DNA from: Saccharina japonica
Taxonomy: Eukaryota > Sar > Phaeophyceae > Laminariales > Laminariaceae
DNA length: 64,000 nucleotides
Direction: 5' to 3'
NCBI GenBank assembly: GCA_008828725.1
Contig: MEHQ01003952.1
Location: forward strand, 124,001-188,000
In this document: piece by piece, positions 1 to 13,000 of the stretch
Layout of the letters: each line of letters begins with the position of its first letter
Position numbering within the stretch: the first letter of the stretch is position 1
Translations under genes and position numbers: made by a program
The notes under the pieces: generated by a model
The model's database searches: none
Told to the model about the DNA's origin: nothing
The model's input: the letters and a program-made list of their open reading frames with translations, nothing else

Positions 1-582
1 GTTCCAATAAAAGGGGAAAAACAATGAAAAAAATGAAAATCTAAAAACGTGAGCGAAACAAAAAATGGAAATTTTGAAGACCTACGGCTCCGATAATAAC
101 GACCCTTACATTAGAAACCTGTGTCAGAGGTTGACGTGTCCATGGATGCACGAACGGAATCCCCAAGCTACTACATGGTATTACGGCGCTTGTTGCCGCT
201 TCCCTGTACCAACAGTGCTTGTGGAGCTCAAACTTGGACTACGGCAAACACTGTATCACACGTGCCCCCTCGTGAAAAAAGCGAACCAGACGCGTGTTGA
301 ACGAAGCAGAACAGCTGCAAACACTGTCACGCGAATAGCATGCATATGTTGACGCTACAGCCAGGCCAAGTTGACAGACCATATCATCTTCATATGCCGT
401 ATCGTCATGGCATAATGGAAGGTGAATGCTAAAGGCAATTCGCTAGTTCGTCTACCCCGGTGGCGATGGCGTACGGCCGAGTAGTTTCAGCCACCGCACT
501 GTAACCACGCATTTTTCACGAGCAACCTAATCCGCGTCGTCTTGCTCAAGTAAATCCCCCCAAGACCTCAAGCGTTTTATAC
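1..582 (-). other. Copy A intron 7 or 3' flank, truncated by the window
   Basis: Starts at the GTATAA donor of copy A exon 7. No convincing match to copy B exon 8 (DPEAFAEVHG...) was found on the minus strand. An open stretch at about 438-239 on the minus strand was considered and not accepted. Bases 1-70 are A-rich. Nothing else is recognisable. Confidence 0.5.
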
Positions 583-842
583 CTGTAGGAAGGAAATGTA
601 GACCGCGCGGAAGGCCCTTATCACAGCTTCCGACGTTGCGGTGATGGCGAGGAAGATAGGGCTAAAGACCAGCAGCACGATACCAGGTAAATATGATAGC
701 AACATAATGGCTAGCACGCCCAAAGGGGCAGTAATTGCAAGGACGGCCAAGAAGATAAGGAACAGTCCCACGACCAGGGCTGCGTCGTTGATGTAAAGGG
801 TCAGGCCATGCTTGCGGAACAGCGCCCACGTACGATGCACCG
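583..842 (-). CDS. Copy A exon 7 (membrane segments 9-10)
   Basis: Acceptor CTATACACAG|CG after a C/T tract, donor CTACAG|GTATAA in phase 0. The first two bases complete the codon begun in exon 6. It encodes RTWALFRKHGLTLYIND followed by two long hydrophobic segments and ends RAVYISFLQ. The copy B equivalent is 263 bases against 260 here, with the same phases. Confidence 0.85.
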
Positions 843-3800
843 CTGTGTATAGAGCGACACGAAGGGGGGAGGGGGGGTTCTTTGTTCGGGAAACAGGGAG
901 TAGAGGAGAGGCATGATCCGTTAAGAAATGGGAGAAGAAAGCTGTGCTCGATGTATGTGCTGTTGGCCACTGGACCACCGTACTGCTGCAATACCTGATA
1001 GGGACAACACCATCATATCAGTTGCCCGTGCTCAGCAACAGAAATGCATGCGGAATGTCTTGAGCGTATACTCACGATGGACAAGGCATACGTATAGCAT
1101 GCGTAACGACCGACGTGTTTTCCCTTGATGCAGATACTACTATTATCGGAAGTAACACCATCCTGCAACTAATCGTATTCAAGGAACTGTGATTTCGTAT
1201 CTCTCAAGCACATGGCCATAGGGGAGTACGCGATACCGCTGGTATTACCCTAGGATTCCTAGTTACTGACCTAACTCGTCGACTCTCCTAGGCTTTAAAA
1301 CACGACGTCGTTCAGCGTATCAGTGCGTCCACCATGCGGTTAACCCTCCGCCGTCAAGTTTACCGGGGCGTCGTGCTATGGATAACCTCAACCATCCTTG
1401 TCTCAACGAGTGATGTATTGTTCCGTCTATGGGTTGAAATGTTCGGGTGACATTGTGCAAAGTCGTGAAAACGTTTTTTAGCATTACAGCCCTTCTTATG
1501 AACCGCTCGCCGACTCTGCCGCGCGATCCCACGTTTGGCTATGTTCATACTATCTTCAAGATAGGTATGCTTCGACCGCCGTAAGTTTCTCGGTTTCATG
1601 AATGACTGTGCACAATTGAACTCTAACGCAAGACAGCAGAGAGTTTCCACCTCCGATGTGCGCGATTTAATCAAGCCCGAGTGACGAAACACCTGAAAGA
1701 GAAACCACGATTTCACGGCACGGTCGATACATTTAAAGCAGCAAGTATCGACCTAACCCATTCCACTTGCCTTCCGAAAATGGCAAGGTGTACATGCCGA
1801 TGAAGATGGCCGTGTTCTCCACCATGTACGTGGTGGCATACCGCACGCAAACCAGGGGGCAGCTTATAGCCGAAATGGCAAGCATGAAGTAGCGGGCAAC
1901 GTAGTCCAGCGTCGAGAGAAGGCTCTTGATTAATGTTGCCTTACTGACCGACCTGCGCGGCATGCGAGTGACAACCAAGGGATGTACTATCGAAACAAAA
2001 CTTTGTAGGGGTTGACGCCGCGAACAGGGGGCACTAAAATAATATGGACTTGTCCGTCAATGCCGGTAAACAATGTCGTCTGACACCCGCCACGAAGGCA
2101 AATTCCCGCGACTACATTTCTGAGCCTGTGGTCGTGATAACCGTAGTGTAGATGTGAGAGAGGGTATGAATAATTGACACGAGCAGGTAATAACAGGACC
2201 TGACGATGCTTCCAACGTCCGCACCTCCATTTCCCCAACGCCCGTGAAAACAGTGTGATTATCAGCTTGCCGTCGGTGATGGAGTTCGCTCGCAAATGCT
2301 TCAATACGTGTTTTTCATCGGTGGACGCAATTCTGGTATCTACCTTGTTCGTGCGTATGAACAAATGGACGCGATAATGTACACGTCTCGCAATCCTCAA
2401 ATTTCAGAACGTTTTACTCTAATATATAGTCAACTGGAGAATTGACGGCAGAGAATACCGAGCACCACCGCTCTTCAAAACCCGTTCGTACCCCAGCGAA
2501 GAGTGCAGCACCCGGTGGAATGAAACCCATGCGCTCCCCACGTCGTCGGGCGAGGCCCACCAAGTCGTCACCAAGCTCACCACGGTCGCGGACACGACAT
2601 TCGATGCAGTACTCATGCTCCAACCCACGCTCGCCACCCAAAAGCACGCCATAATAGCATTCGAGCTCCCACTCTCGCAGCCGAAGGTGTCCAAGATGAC
2701 GTTGCCGTTGCACTCGCATGCCGGGGGCGTTAATGCCGAGATAGTTACGGTGTGGCAGTCGGCGGCGTAGTACGTTCCACCGTCCGGGGTAAGCACCGTT
2801 TGAAAAGCGATACTAGACCCGAACGAAGCAATTCCCGCGACGACAAACCATATAAGTCGGAACGCAGCCGTGCAGAGGGCCCAAGACAAGATGCGAGGTG
2901 TAGATTTTACGGCCAGAACAGCAACCTATCGACGTGCGCACAAATCGCAACGGGGAGTGCGTGAACGATATGAACGAAACAAACAAAACGAGTTTATGTG
3001 TCGCGATCATTACTCTGTACTTGGCACCAAACACGAAGTGAGGTGTTGGAAATACAGGTTTCATGGATGTTAAGACACGGATACCGCATGCGCTCCCCGC
3101 CGTGGAGCGTTAAACAACGTGTATGCAGCTAATATTGACCCCACATACCACCCATACCTCCCCCCTCCCCTCCCTCCATATTGCTCGTTAACGACAAAAT
3201 AACGGAGACTGTACAAATAGAACTACGTAGGCGACTGAATCGGATGCAAAAATAGTTCGGCTGTTCCCCCCAGGGAGAACCACCCCTCTGTCTCATACAT
3301 ACGTCACTGCCATACCGACAAAGGAGTACGTGCCCGCTTCACCTTCAAGTTCGCGGCCGCGAACTCCACGCGGCCTTGGCCTAACAGGAGTAACGCCATG
3401 GTCCCAGCGTACCCGGCAGCAAGGACAGCCCATAACAGCGCGCCGCACTTGACTAACACAGCCGCAATCACCGCGCTTCCCAGCATAATGAGCCCAGCGG
3501 AGATCTGCCGGTAGATAAGATTTACATCGGACAAGAAATGTCCGCCGATAACCGCCCAAACATTAGACAACGTTAGCCAAGATCGGGGTTGTTAAATGAA
3601 AGGGCAGCGGCCAAACAAAGGTATACCTGGTCCGTTTGCGGCCAAAAACAGGTACATACTTAAACTCAAGTCAAAAACGCACTCTACGTGCCCTGCCATT
3701 GGTCCAAAACTCGTTGTACCTGATTTTGCCTGTTTAAAGCCCAGGTATACCTGATTTTGTCTACTCTGCTTGACTTTCACCTTTTTTTGTCGTTTTTAAG

Positions 3801-6800
3801 CCCTTCATAGTTCCACCCTATGCCCCCTATACAAATGCCGACCTACGCGGAGACCCCCTCCTCCCTTCGCACCTCGCACCACACACCACTCGAGCGACAC
3901 ACGTATCTGCCGGCACGCCTCCGCCGAAATAATACGACATAGCAGGCTCCCCTAAGGGATTGTGGTTGACTTGGAATACCAGCGGTGTCGCAAGCTGAGA
4001 AGTGAGAATACAGCAGCAGACGTTCGTTCCTCGTACCAGTAACAGCTACTCGTATACGCAGCCACCGGGCGAGCACGACGAACATGAAAAAACTCTACTT
4101 TGCGTTGCAAGGAACGGCAGGTTCGTGGGGTGCGTTTTGAACTTGATTTTAGTATGTACCTGTTTTTGGCCCCGAACGGACACGTAGCCACCGGGCGCAA
4201 AAACAGGTACATACTAAAATCAAGTTCAAAACGCACCCCACGAACCTGCCGTTCCTTGCAACGCAAAGAAGAGTTTTTTCAAGTTCTTCGTGCCCGCCCG
4301 GTGGCTACGTATACGAGTAGCTGCTATTACTGGTACGAGGAACGAACGCCTGCTGCTGTATTCTCCCTTCTCAGCTTGCGACACCCCTGGTATTCCAAGT
4401 CAACCACAATCCCTTAGGGGAGCCTTCTATGTCGTATTATTTCGGCGGAGGCGTGCAGGCAGATATGTTTGTCGCTCGAGTGGCGTGTGGTGCGAGGTGC
4501 GAAGGGAGGAGGGGGTCTCCGCGTAGGTCGGCATTTGTATAGGGGGCATAGGGTGGAACTATGAAGGGCTTAAAAACGACAAAAAAGGTGAAAGTCAAGC
4601 AGAGTACTGTAGACAAAATCAGGTATACCTGGGCTTTAAAGAGGCAAAATCAGGTACAACGAGTTTTGGACCAATGGTAGGGCACGTAGAGTGCGTTTTT
4701 GACTTGAGTTTAAGTATGTACCTGTTTTTGGCCGCAAACGGACCAGGTATACCTTTGTTTGGCCGCTGCCCTTATTAAAATGTTTCGTCTTCGCTCAAGG
4801 CGAAAAGCGATCAGATCACGTCCGGGTGGCGCGTTTAACTTTTCAAACGGTGGAAAACAACGACGATGCATAAAACAAAAGCATGCTGCCCATTTGGCCT
4901 GTTAAACGACGGAGCTAAAGCCTGGCGTTCGTTCTGTCCTATTGTGAGCAGCTCCCTAGATGCAGACCACGCTAATCCTTTGTGTGTGCCGAACTACTGT
5001 AGTCATAATCTACGTGGAAGCCACAAAGTGTTACGATGTATATATATGGTTTGGCTTTTTTTGCGCACTTGTGTGTACAGGCGGAGACTCAGACGGTATA
5101 GCTGTAGTGTTGCTCGGCAATATTTTCGGTGGGTTGCCGCCACTGCAGCCAGCAAAGGTTCAATGAGTTGCAAAAACAGTAAATACTAAGGTTGTATTTA
5201 CGGCTGCAGGGCATCTCAGCTCCGCTCGCCCACAGTACGACGACATGTCATGTTTCACGACGTGGTGTGTACTCGTCCCGATATGTTTCCGCTGAATGGT
5301 CATGAAGCGCACCCAACGAAGCTCCATAGCACCTGAGGGTAAACAGGGCTGGCCTGTCGAACGCTATCTATAAGCATAGCTGCATTATATATGTTCGTGG
5401 TATGCGGTAGTTTGATACATGTCGGCTGATATATTTGGGGGTTTCATGTATTGTGGGGTTTTGTATTATGAGTCGAGGCATTATTTAGTATGCCTCGTGG
5501 TACCTGGTGTGTTTTTGCTTCTCCTGCGAGTAGCCGCTGATGCTAAGATACGACCCGGACTCTGATACAAATATACTGTCCGTATATATGTGAAAGTGGA
5601 GCGTGACGGAAAGGCACGGCCCACTTCTGTGATGTTTATGTGTTTGGAGTCTTTGATGACAGGTACTGTGCTCCTTTTGTGCGGGTGTGTGTTCGAGAGT
5701 CTGCTACGACCAGGTGTGCTCCGTGTATAATACCAAGTTCCTCCTCTTCTACGCCATAGCGGCACACCACGTGGTTGCATCGAACACGTTATACAGCAAG
5801 CGGGTACAAACACGATAATCGTGGATGTCCGGGCCCGGAGCTTGCTGAAGCGTTGTTGTTATGGTCGAGGAGGCCGTACTGCTTCGACAGCAGCTTGAGG
5901 TAATGTCGGCAACGTTGGCTGGGCGGAACACGACGTTGGCTGAGCGAGACGCGGCCTTGTCAGAGGAGAGAGCGTTGAGGATGTCCACCGAGGAAGCGGC
6001 TCAGGGGGTAACCGCTGGGCGGAGCGGGCGGCCCATGCAGCGGGAAAGCGTTGTGCAGCCTGTGCCGGAGCCAGGCTACGGTCACCAGACCCCCCCGGCG
6101 CTCATCTTGTCGTCGCAATATAGCATGCGGGTAGCCAAATTTGATGGGCGTAGCCAGGTGCACTTGTGGTCACACAGATTCCAAACGTTTTTGTCGGCGC
6201 GGGGTCTTATAGTGGTGCTTGAGCCCACAACCGACCCCATTCGGATAGCCGGAGGTTTAAGAGGAATGGAGGAGCGAAGCTGGTCCATCTATCTCCATGG
6301 GCAGCAGAAAGTCGACAAATGCGACAAGGCCTGGGAGTTTCTCATGGAAGCTATGCAAGGACAGCCTGTTAAGGAACGTATGCAGGCCGCTGGGTCGGTG
6401 GAGGGAGCATGGAAGGCGGTGGTCGCTTGGTATCAGCCGCACGGTGATGCTGAGAGAGATCATCTCGAAAAAGAGTTCGAGGACATCGGAATGCAGGGGG
6501 ACGAGGACCCCAAGATGTTCTTCGCCCGTGCCGAGGGGAAACTCAATGTGCTGTCCGCATTGGGCATTCACAAGTCGGACCGCAAGGATACTCGCATACT
6601 CACCCGTCGTCTTCAGTCCGAGGTTTACGACGTGGAGCAGCGCACCAGTCCGCTTCGGCCCGGTATCATGCGATCGGAGATAGAGGAAATCGTCCGCACC
6701 TCCCACGCTACGCGCAAGACGAAGGAGTTGGAGGAGCGGAAGTTAGCGGCAGTCGTGCCGATGGGTTCAGCGCCGTTGGCGGATCCCCACGCCCTCGCCG

Positions 6801-6885
6801 TTGGTGGGGGTTTTAAAGGCAGAATTGAAGGCACCGGGCAGCAGCAGCAGCAGCAGCAGCATCGGCAGTATGGAGGCGCCGGGCC

Positions 6886-6919
<34 letters not shown>

Positions 6920-7028
6920 CAGCACCGGCAGTATGGACAGCAGCAGCAGCAGCAGCGGCCGTATGCAGGCGCCGGGCCCCAGCAGCAGCAGCAGCGGCAG
7001 TACGGTGGCACAAACGCAGCCGCAACAA

Positions 7029-7064
<36 letters not shown>

Positions 7065-10000
7065 TTGTGGGGTGGGCAACAGCAGCAGCGTGGGGGTGGA
7101 GGCTATAGCTACCAGCAACAGCACCCACCTCAGCCGCAGAAGCACCGCCAGCAACGGCAGAGGCCGGGGGGCACTGGTTGGGTTGGCAATACCGGGAGCG
7201 GGTGGTATCAGCCGGAGTTCCCTCCGCCTCCAGGAGCGTCCATGGGGGAAGTGTACACGTGCGATCGGTGTGGTGCCCCCGGGCACAAGTCCGCGATTTT
7301 CACAGCGCCGAATCCTTTCCCTGGGACGTGCCGTACTTGTGGAGCCTACGGCCACACGACCAGGCAGTGTCGTACTGCCCCGCCCACCCGTATGCATGCA
7401 AACATTGTCGCGGCCCCGCCGCATGGCCTTCCGGCCCCTCAGGAGCACTACAGCAGTGCCCCACCACCACCGGGAGCTTGGCCTCAGCAACAAACTAGCT
7501 TCGTAATTCACGGCGACGAATTAGACGGGGGCGGTGTGGGCGGAGGCGCACAGCAATGGGACGGGGGCGGTGTGGGCGGCGGCGAATCGAATTTGGGCGG
7601 GGGCGGTGTGGGCGGCGGCGAATCGAAATGGGGCGGGGGCGGTGTGGGCGGCGGCGAATCGAACTGGGGCGGGGGCGGTGTGGGCGGAGGCGAACCGTCC
7701 TGGGACGGGGGTGGTATGGGCGGAGTCGCATAATACTGGGACGGGGGCGGTGTGGGTGGCGGAATACAAGGTCAACCAGATCCGGAAAGTAGAGGAGCCG
7801 GGGGAGCTTACGAGGGCGGACCGCTTCCTTGACTATCGAAAGCCAAGCAACGTACAGCAGCGAGCAGCAGGTCATGTCGCCCACCCTCTTGGTGGCGCAT
7901 TTTACGTATTTAGGCAAGTGGCATGCTCTTTCTGTTGGTGGTGGTCTTGTGAGGCCAACAAGGGCTGGGAGTAAGATTATGATTGGTGATAGTGCTGCGT
8001 CAATCCATTGCACTGGTGATTGTGCAGTTTTTTACAACAAGAGACCCCCTACCCCCGATGAGACGTTTTTGATCATAGGCGATGGAAAGAGAATGGATGT
8101 AGAGTTTTTCGGTTGCGTCGATCTCGTGATGCACTGTGCTGAGGACGCAGCAGTGACTCTTAGGAACGTGGCGTAAGTGCCTGGGGTCCCTTTCGACCTT
8201 TGTTCTTCTAACGTGATCCAAGAGGAGCACGCAATTACCCTTGACCACAAAGGGGCGCACATGCTGAACGGGTGCGTGTTTTTCCGCAAGGAGAAGTTCG
8301 GCAACTACGTCGAGGCCACTCGTGTAGCGAGACACGGGAAGCCCCCCGCACTTGCTGCTGCAGTGCTGAGGCCTGGTGGGCAGAGATGGATCGACGTAAA
8401 TGACCTGCACTGTTCTCTTGGCCACGCCCACGATGCCGTTCTACGTGAGACTGCTCGCCAAATAGGCATCAAGGTGACGGAGCGTTTGGGGTACTGCGAT
8501 AGGTGCGCGGCGGGGAAGGGGATCCGCATAGCCATCGCAAAAACCACATCGTGCCGTGCTCAGAAGCGGATGCAGCGTCTGTTTGCCGACCTCGCAGGAT
8601 CTATGCCGACGTCGTCGGGCGGCGCTCGGTACTGCTTGATGATCGTCGACGACGCCACCAACATGGGCTGGCCGGTATTTCTGCCGGACAAGAGTGCGGC
8701 CACCCTTACCATCGGTTTCCGCACTTTCCTGGTGGCCGTAAATACCTACGGGAAGCCTGAGTGCCTTCGCACGGACAACGCCACCGAATTCACTATCACC
8801 GAATTCCAAAGGCTGATGGCCGAGAAAAACATCCGCCACGGAATCACGTCCGTCGACGGTCCGAAGCGCAACGGACGGGTGGAGCGGAAGCTAGGTCTTG
8901 TTGCCGATGGAGGTCAGGCCGCATTCTTGGAGTTCCAGACCATGTTCGATGGTGTGGAGTTCCCGGCCAATGCGCTCAACTACGATCGCACGTGGCCGGA
9001 AGCATGGACTTGGATGTGCGACGCGCCCAACCTCATGGCGCGGGTGGATGAAAAGCCCGACATGAGGTTCTCTTTCGAGAAGTTCCACGAGAGGCCTTAC
9101 AGGGGGCCGGTGCTTCTATTCATGATGCCAGGACGCCACAAGGCCAAGCGGGCGGCTAAGTCAGAGACGAAGGGCGAGCGATGCTTCTACCTGAACTCCG
9201 GCAACGACCACGCCTCGGATTGCAGCAAGATCATAATGTCGCCATCCGGCATCGCGAGCTACTCGACCGATGTGACGTGGGGCTTTCGGCGCGCGCCGTT
9301 CGATGCAGGGACCGCGATAGCCAGGTCTCCGTCGCCGGCCAAGGAGGGGGCTGTCGCCCCAGCCCAGCAACCGCAAGCGCCGCGGGGCTTCGAGGTGTGG
9401 TACCAGCCGTCGACGCCATCGACTGGTGTAACGCCACAGTCTTCGCGTACGCCCCTGCCTGCTGCGTCGTCCGTACCGCAGCAGCAGGAGCCGACGTCGG
9501 CGACCATTGCACCGCCGGAGTCCTTGCCCGTGTCCCTTCACCCTGCGCCGCCCGCAACCGTTGACTCCTCGCCCGCACCTCGGCCCCCTGTGTCGGAGGT
9601 TCCTGTGCAGCAGCAGCAATCGCGGGTATCGCCGGCGGTGACGCGGTCGGCGTCGCGGCAGCAGGGGGGGGGTGGGTATGCAGCATGGCTTCGTTTCGAT
9701 GCTAGCTGCTCGGGATAATATCGCCATGGTCATTGCCGACCAATCTCCGCCGCACATGCCCGCCCCTGAACTGCCTTCATTCCCTGCGAGTGAGTTGGTA
9801 ACGCCCGACTCGTATCGCGAAGCGTGCGAGGATGAACACGGAGACGTGTGCTTTCACGCTATGGACACTGAGTTTGACGGCCTGCACCGCGCGAAGACGT
9901 TCGGTGCTGTGATCGACGAGAAGGGTAGAGGCACGTAGCAACGAAACGGTATCAACGTGACCTCTGCTAAGTGGGTCTATTGTTAGAAGGTTAACGAATT

Positions 10001-13000
10001 TGTCAGAGTAGTGCGGGCAAAAGCGAGGTTGGTAGCGAGAGGCTTTGGGCAGCGTGCGGGAGTTGACTATTTCGAGATATGTTCTCCGTGTCCATCCGTT
10101 TGCTGGCTGCATCGCGTGTGAGTTGGGATTGATTAAATACCATTTTGATGCCGAGCAGGCGTTTGTCCAGTCAGAGCTAAGTGATGACGTTTACATGCGC
10201 CTCCCCAAGGGGTGCGAGTCGATGTCCGGGAAGGTGGTCAAGTTGTGTCGCAGCTTGTATGGTTTGAAGCAGGCGTCGCGGCAATGGCACCATCACTTGG
10301 TACGTGGTATGAAGGGTCTTGGTTTTGAGCAGTGTGGGGCTGATGCGTGTGTCATGCGATTGGTGGAAGCGGGGGCCGTTTCTATCGTAGTAGTAGTGCA
10401 TGTGGATGACATATTTGCGATGGGACTTAAGAGTAGGTGGGGCCAGTTTTGTGAGGACCTGAACCAGTTCGTTCCTATCAACAACCTGGGGGGGTTGCGG
10501 TGGTACGCAGGTTGCCGACTCTCTCGAGACTGGGATGCAAGGACATTGACGATATCACAGCAGGTTTTCGCTGAGAGCACCGTAGCGAAGTTTGGTGTCA
10601 CCCGCGGCAAGTGCATTCCTGCGGTGGTTGACCTAAAGCTAGAGATTTTTGACAAGGATGAACAAGACATTAATGAGCCTTTTCGGTCGTTGGTAGGGCA
10701 TTTGATGTGGCTAGCAAACCAGACCCGCCCGGACATCCTAAACGCGGTTCGGGCGGTGCCGAGATACTCTGCAGCACCAAGGTTATTGAATTGGCAGGCG
10801 GCGTTGCACATCCTTATGTACATCAAATCTACGAGTACGTACGGTACCACGTTTGCGAGGGGTCTGAGTAATGGAATTTAGCTGGAGTTGTACGTTGATG
10901 CGGACTACGCGCACGAGGCCAATGACCGGAGGTTTGTCTCTGGTGGAGTTGTCATGTGCGTTGGTACCTGTGTATCGTTCTACTGTAGGACGCATAAATC
11001 CATTACCCTGTCGTCTACGGAGGCAGAGTAGGTGGCAATGGCCACCGGTTTTCGCGAGACGATTTTCATGCGGTATCTCTGGAGTATATTTTCCCCGACC
11101 GCGATGTTGGATGTACCACGGTAAAGGAAGATCATCAGGGGGCGATACATCTAGCCAAGAACCCTGTGACCACTCCGAACAGCAAGCACATTGATGTCCA
11201 TCATCACTTCCTTCGGGAACGTGTTGCTAACGGGGAGTTCGAGATTGTCCACGTATCGTCGGCATTGCAGCATGCTGATTTCCTCACCAAGCCTATACAC
11301 ACGGAGGCGTTTCGTTTTCACCGTAACTTTGTGATGAATTTGTGGTGATACTTCCATTTTTGTTTATTTGTTTCGGGTATTTTGGGGTATTGGGTGAGAT
11401 GAAAACAGAGAAGATATATTTTAAGGGAATTGGAGAAACTATTGGGATGCACTCATGCGTCGAGTAATGTTAACACGCCTATAGGGTATGCCGATGGTCT
11501 TGATGAATCGAGCCGTACCCGTTCGCTACGTATTGGTTAAGCATACACAACGTACAGGAGACCCAAAATTTCTAGTATCCATAGTAGTTTTTTAATTCAT
11601 ATGCAGTACGTATATACGTACTTAGTATTGTTGACTTTTGCATACTCCCGGGGTGAACACCTAATAATAGCAGGGGGGCGCTATGATTCGATTTGAATTG
11701 TTTAATATCAGAGATGTTCTGTTGTTGTGATCTTACCGAGTACACAACAGGGGGGCCGATGTTATCGGGCGGTACAGTATCTAGGTGAAATGGGTGTTAT
11801 TGTTTTTGTTAAGGTTTTACCAGCATACTCACGTTTGTTGGATTTTCTCCTTCCCGTAGTTACTGTCTTGATATACTTTAGGAGGTCTATACTGGAATCG
11901 AGATTGAGAGATTAGGCATCGGGATTGCCGTCTTTGGTAATTCTGAAGGGTGGAATTTGAGATTGCCGTTTTACCTTGGAAACGATGTAGGATGGAAGTT
12001 GGGACTTGCCGTTTTACCTTGGCAATGATTCATTAGTGCACTTTGGGACTTGCCGTTTCACCTGGCAATTGGTGATAACATTTTCGGGACCTATCGTAGC
12101 GCACACCGAATAGGGGGGCTGTTCGTGGTATGCGGTAGCTTCACACATGTCGGCGGATATCATTGGGGGTTTCATGCATTGTGGGGTTTTGTATCATGAG
12201 TCGAGGAAATATGTATAGTTATGTTTGTGAAATTTTCGCACTTTTCGCAACTTTTCTCTTCGCGCGAGCGCTTTTCGGCAAAACGCTAAGTACCCCGACA
12301 CGGGAGGCCCGGCCGGACACATTGGTCGAGGTTTGGGCTCGATCCGAGCTCTGTGGCTCGCGTGGCGGGCGCTCAAAGTTTTTTTTTCGGCGGGAGTGGA
12401 TAAGACGATTTCCCGGGTTTCGCTGCGTGAGGCCCTGTTTATGTTCAGTCGTGCGTTTTTTGTGCGTTTCTTGCCGAGAGCACGGGGAGCATACACGAAC
12501 AGCCGCAGCACCACAGAGAGCGTGTTACAAACAGTACAACCTCAATGTTACAACCCTGCTGCCCAGCAGCAGCAGCAGCCATTACATCATGCATGCGCGT
12601 GCCTCAGATACATGCTGTACCGTGACAAGTTGCTTTTGTCGAAGCCTGCGATTTTCCGAGTCATGGTATAATACCTGTAGATCGATGCTCATGTACGAAT
12701 CTCTCCGCTGTCCCGAAATGTAAGAAACGTTTGTTCATTAAAACTATATATAAACTGTCGTTACTTTTCCGGACAGAGTGATACAACACTGTGCGCCTCG
12801 AAGGCAGATCTGTGATGTGCTCTGTTGTTGCTACGAGTAGTTCTACTTTAATAGGAGCCAGCAATCCGTCACCAAACGACACCACTACCACCACTCTTCT
12901 ACCCGCTGCTGCTGTTGATGTTGCTGTAGTGCCGTGGCTAGCTGTGTCTATCGGAGCCTACCGTCCATAATCCACACCATCTATCTACCCTTTTCTGTTC

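Noticed and set aside
239-438. Minus-strand open stretch as last exon of copy A
   Set aside because: Similar in length to 55259-55459 and in phase, but aligning the two needs large gaps in opposite directions. Likely chance.
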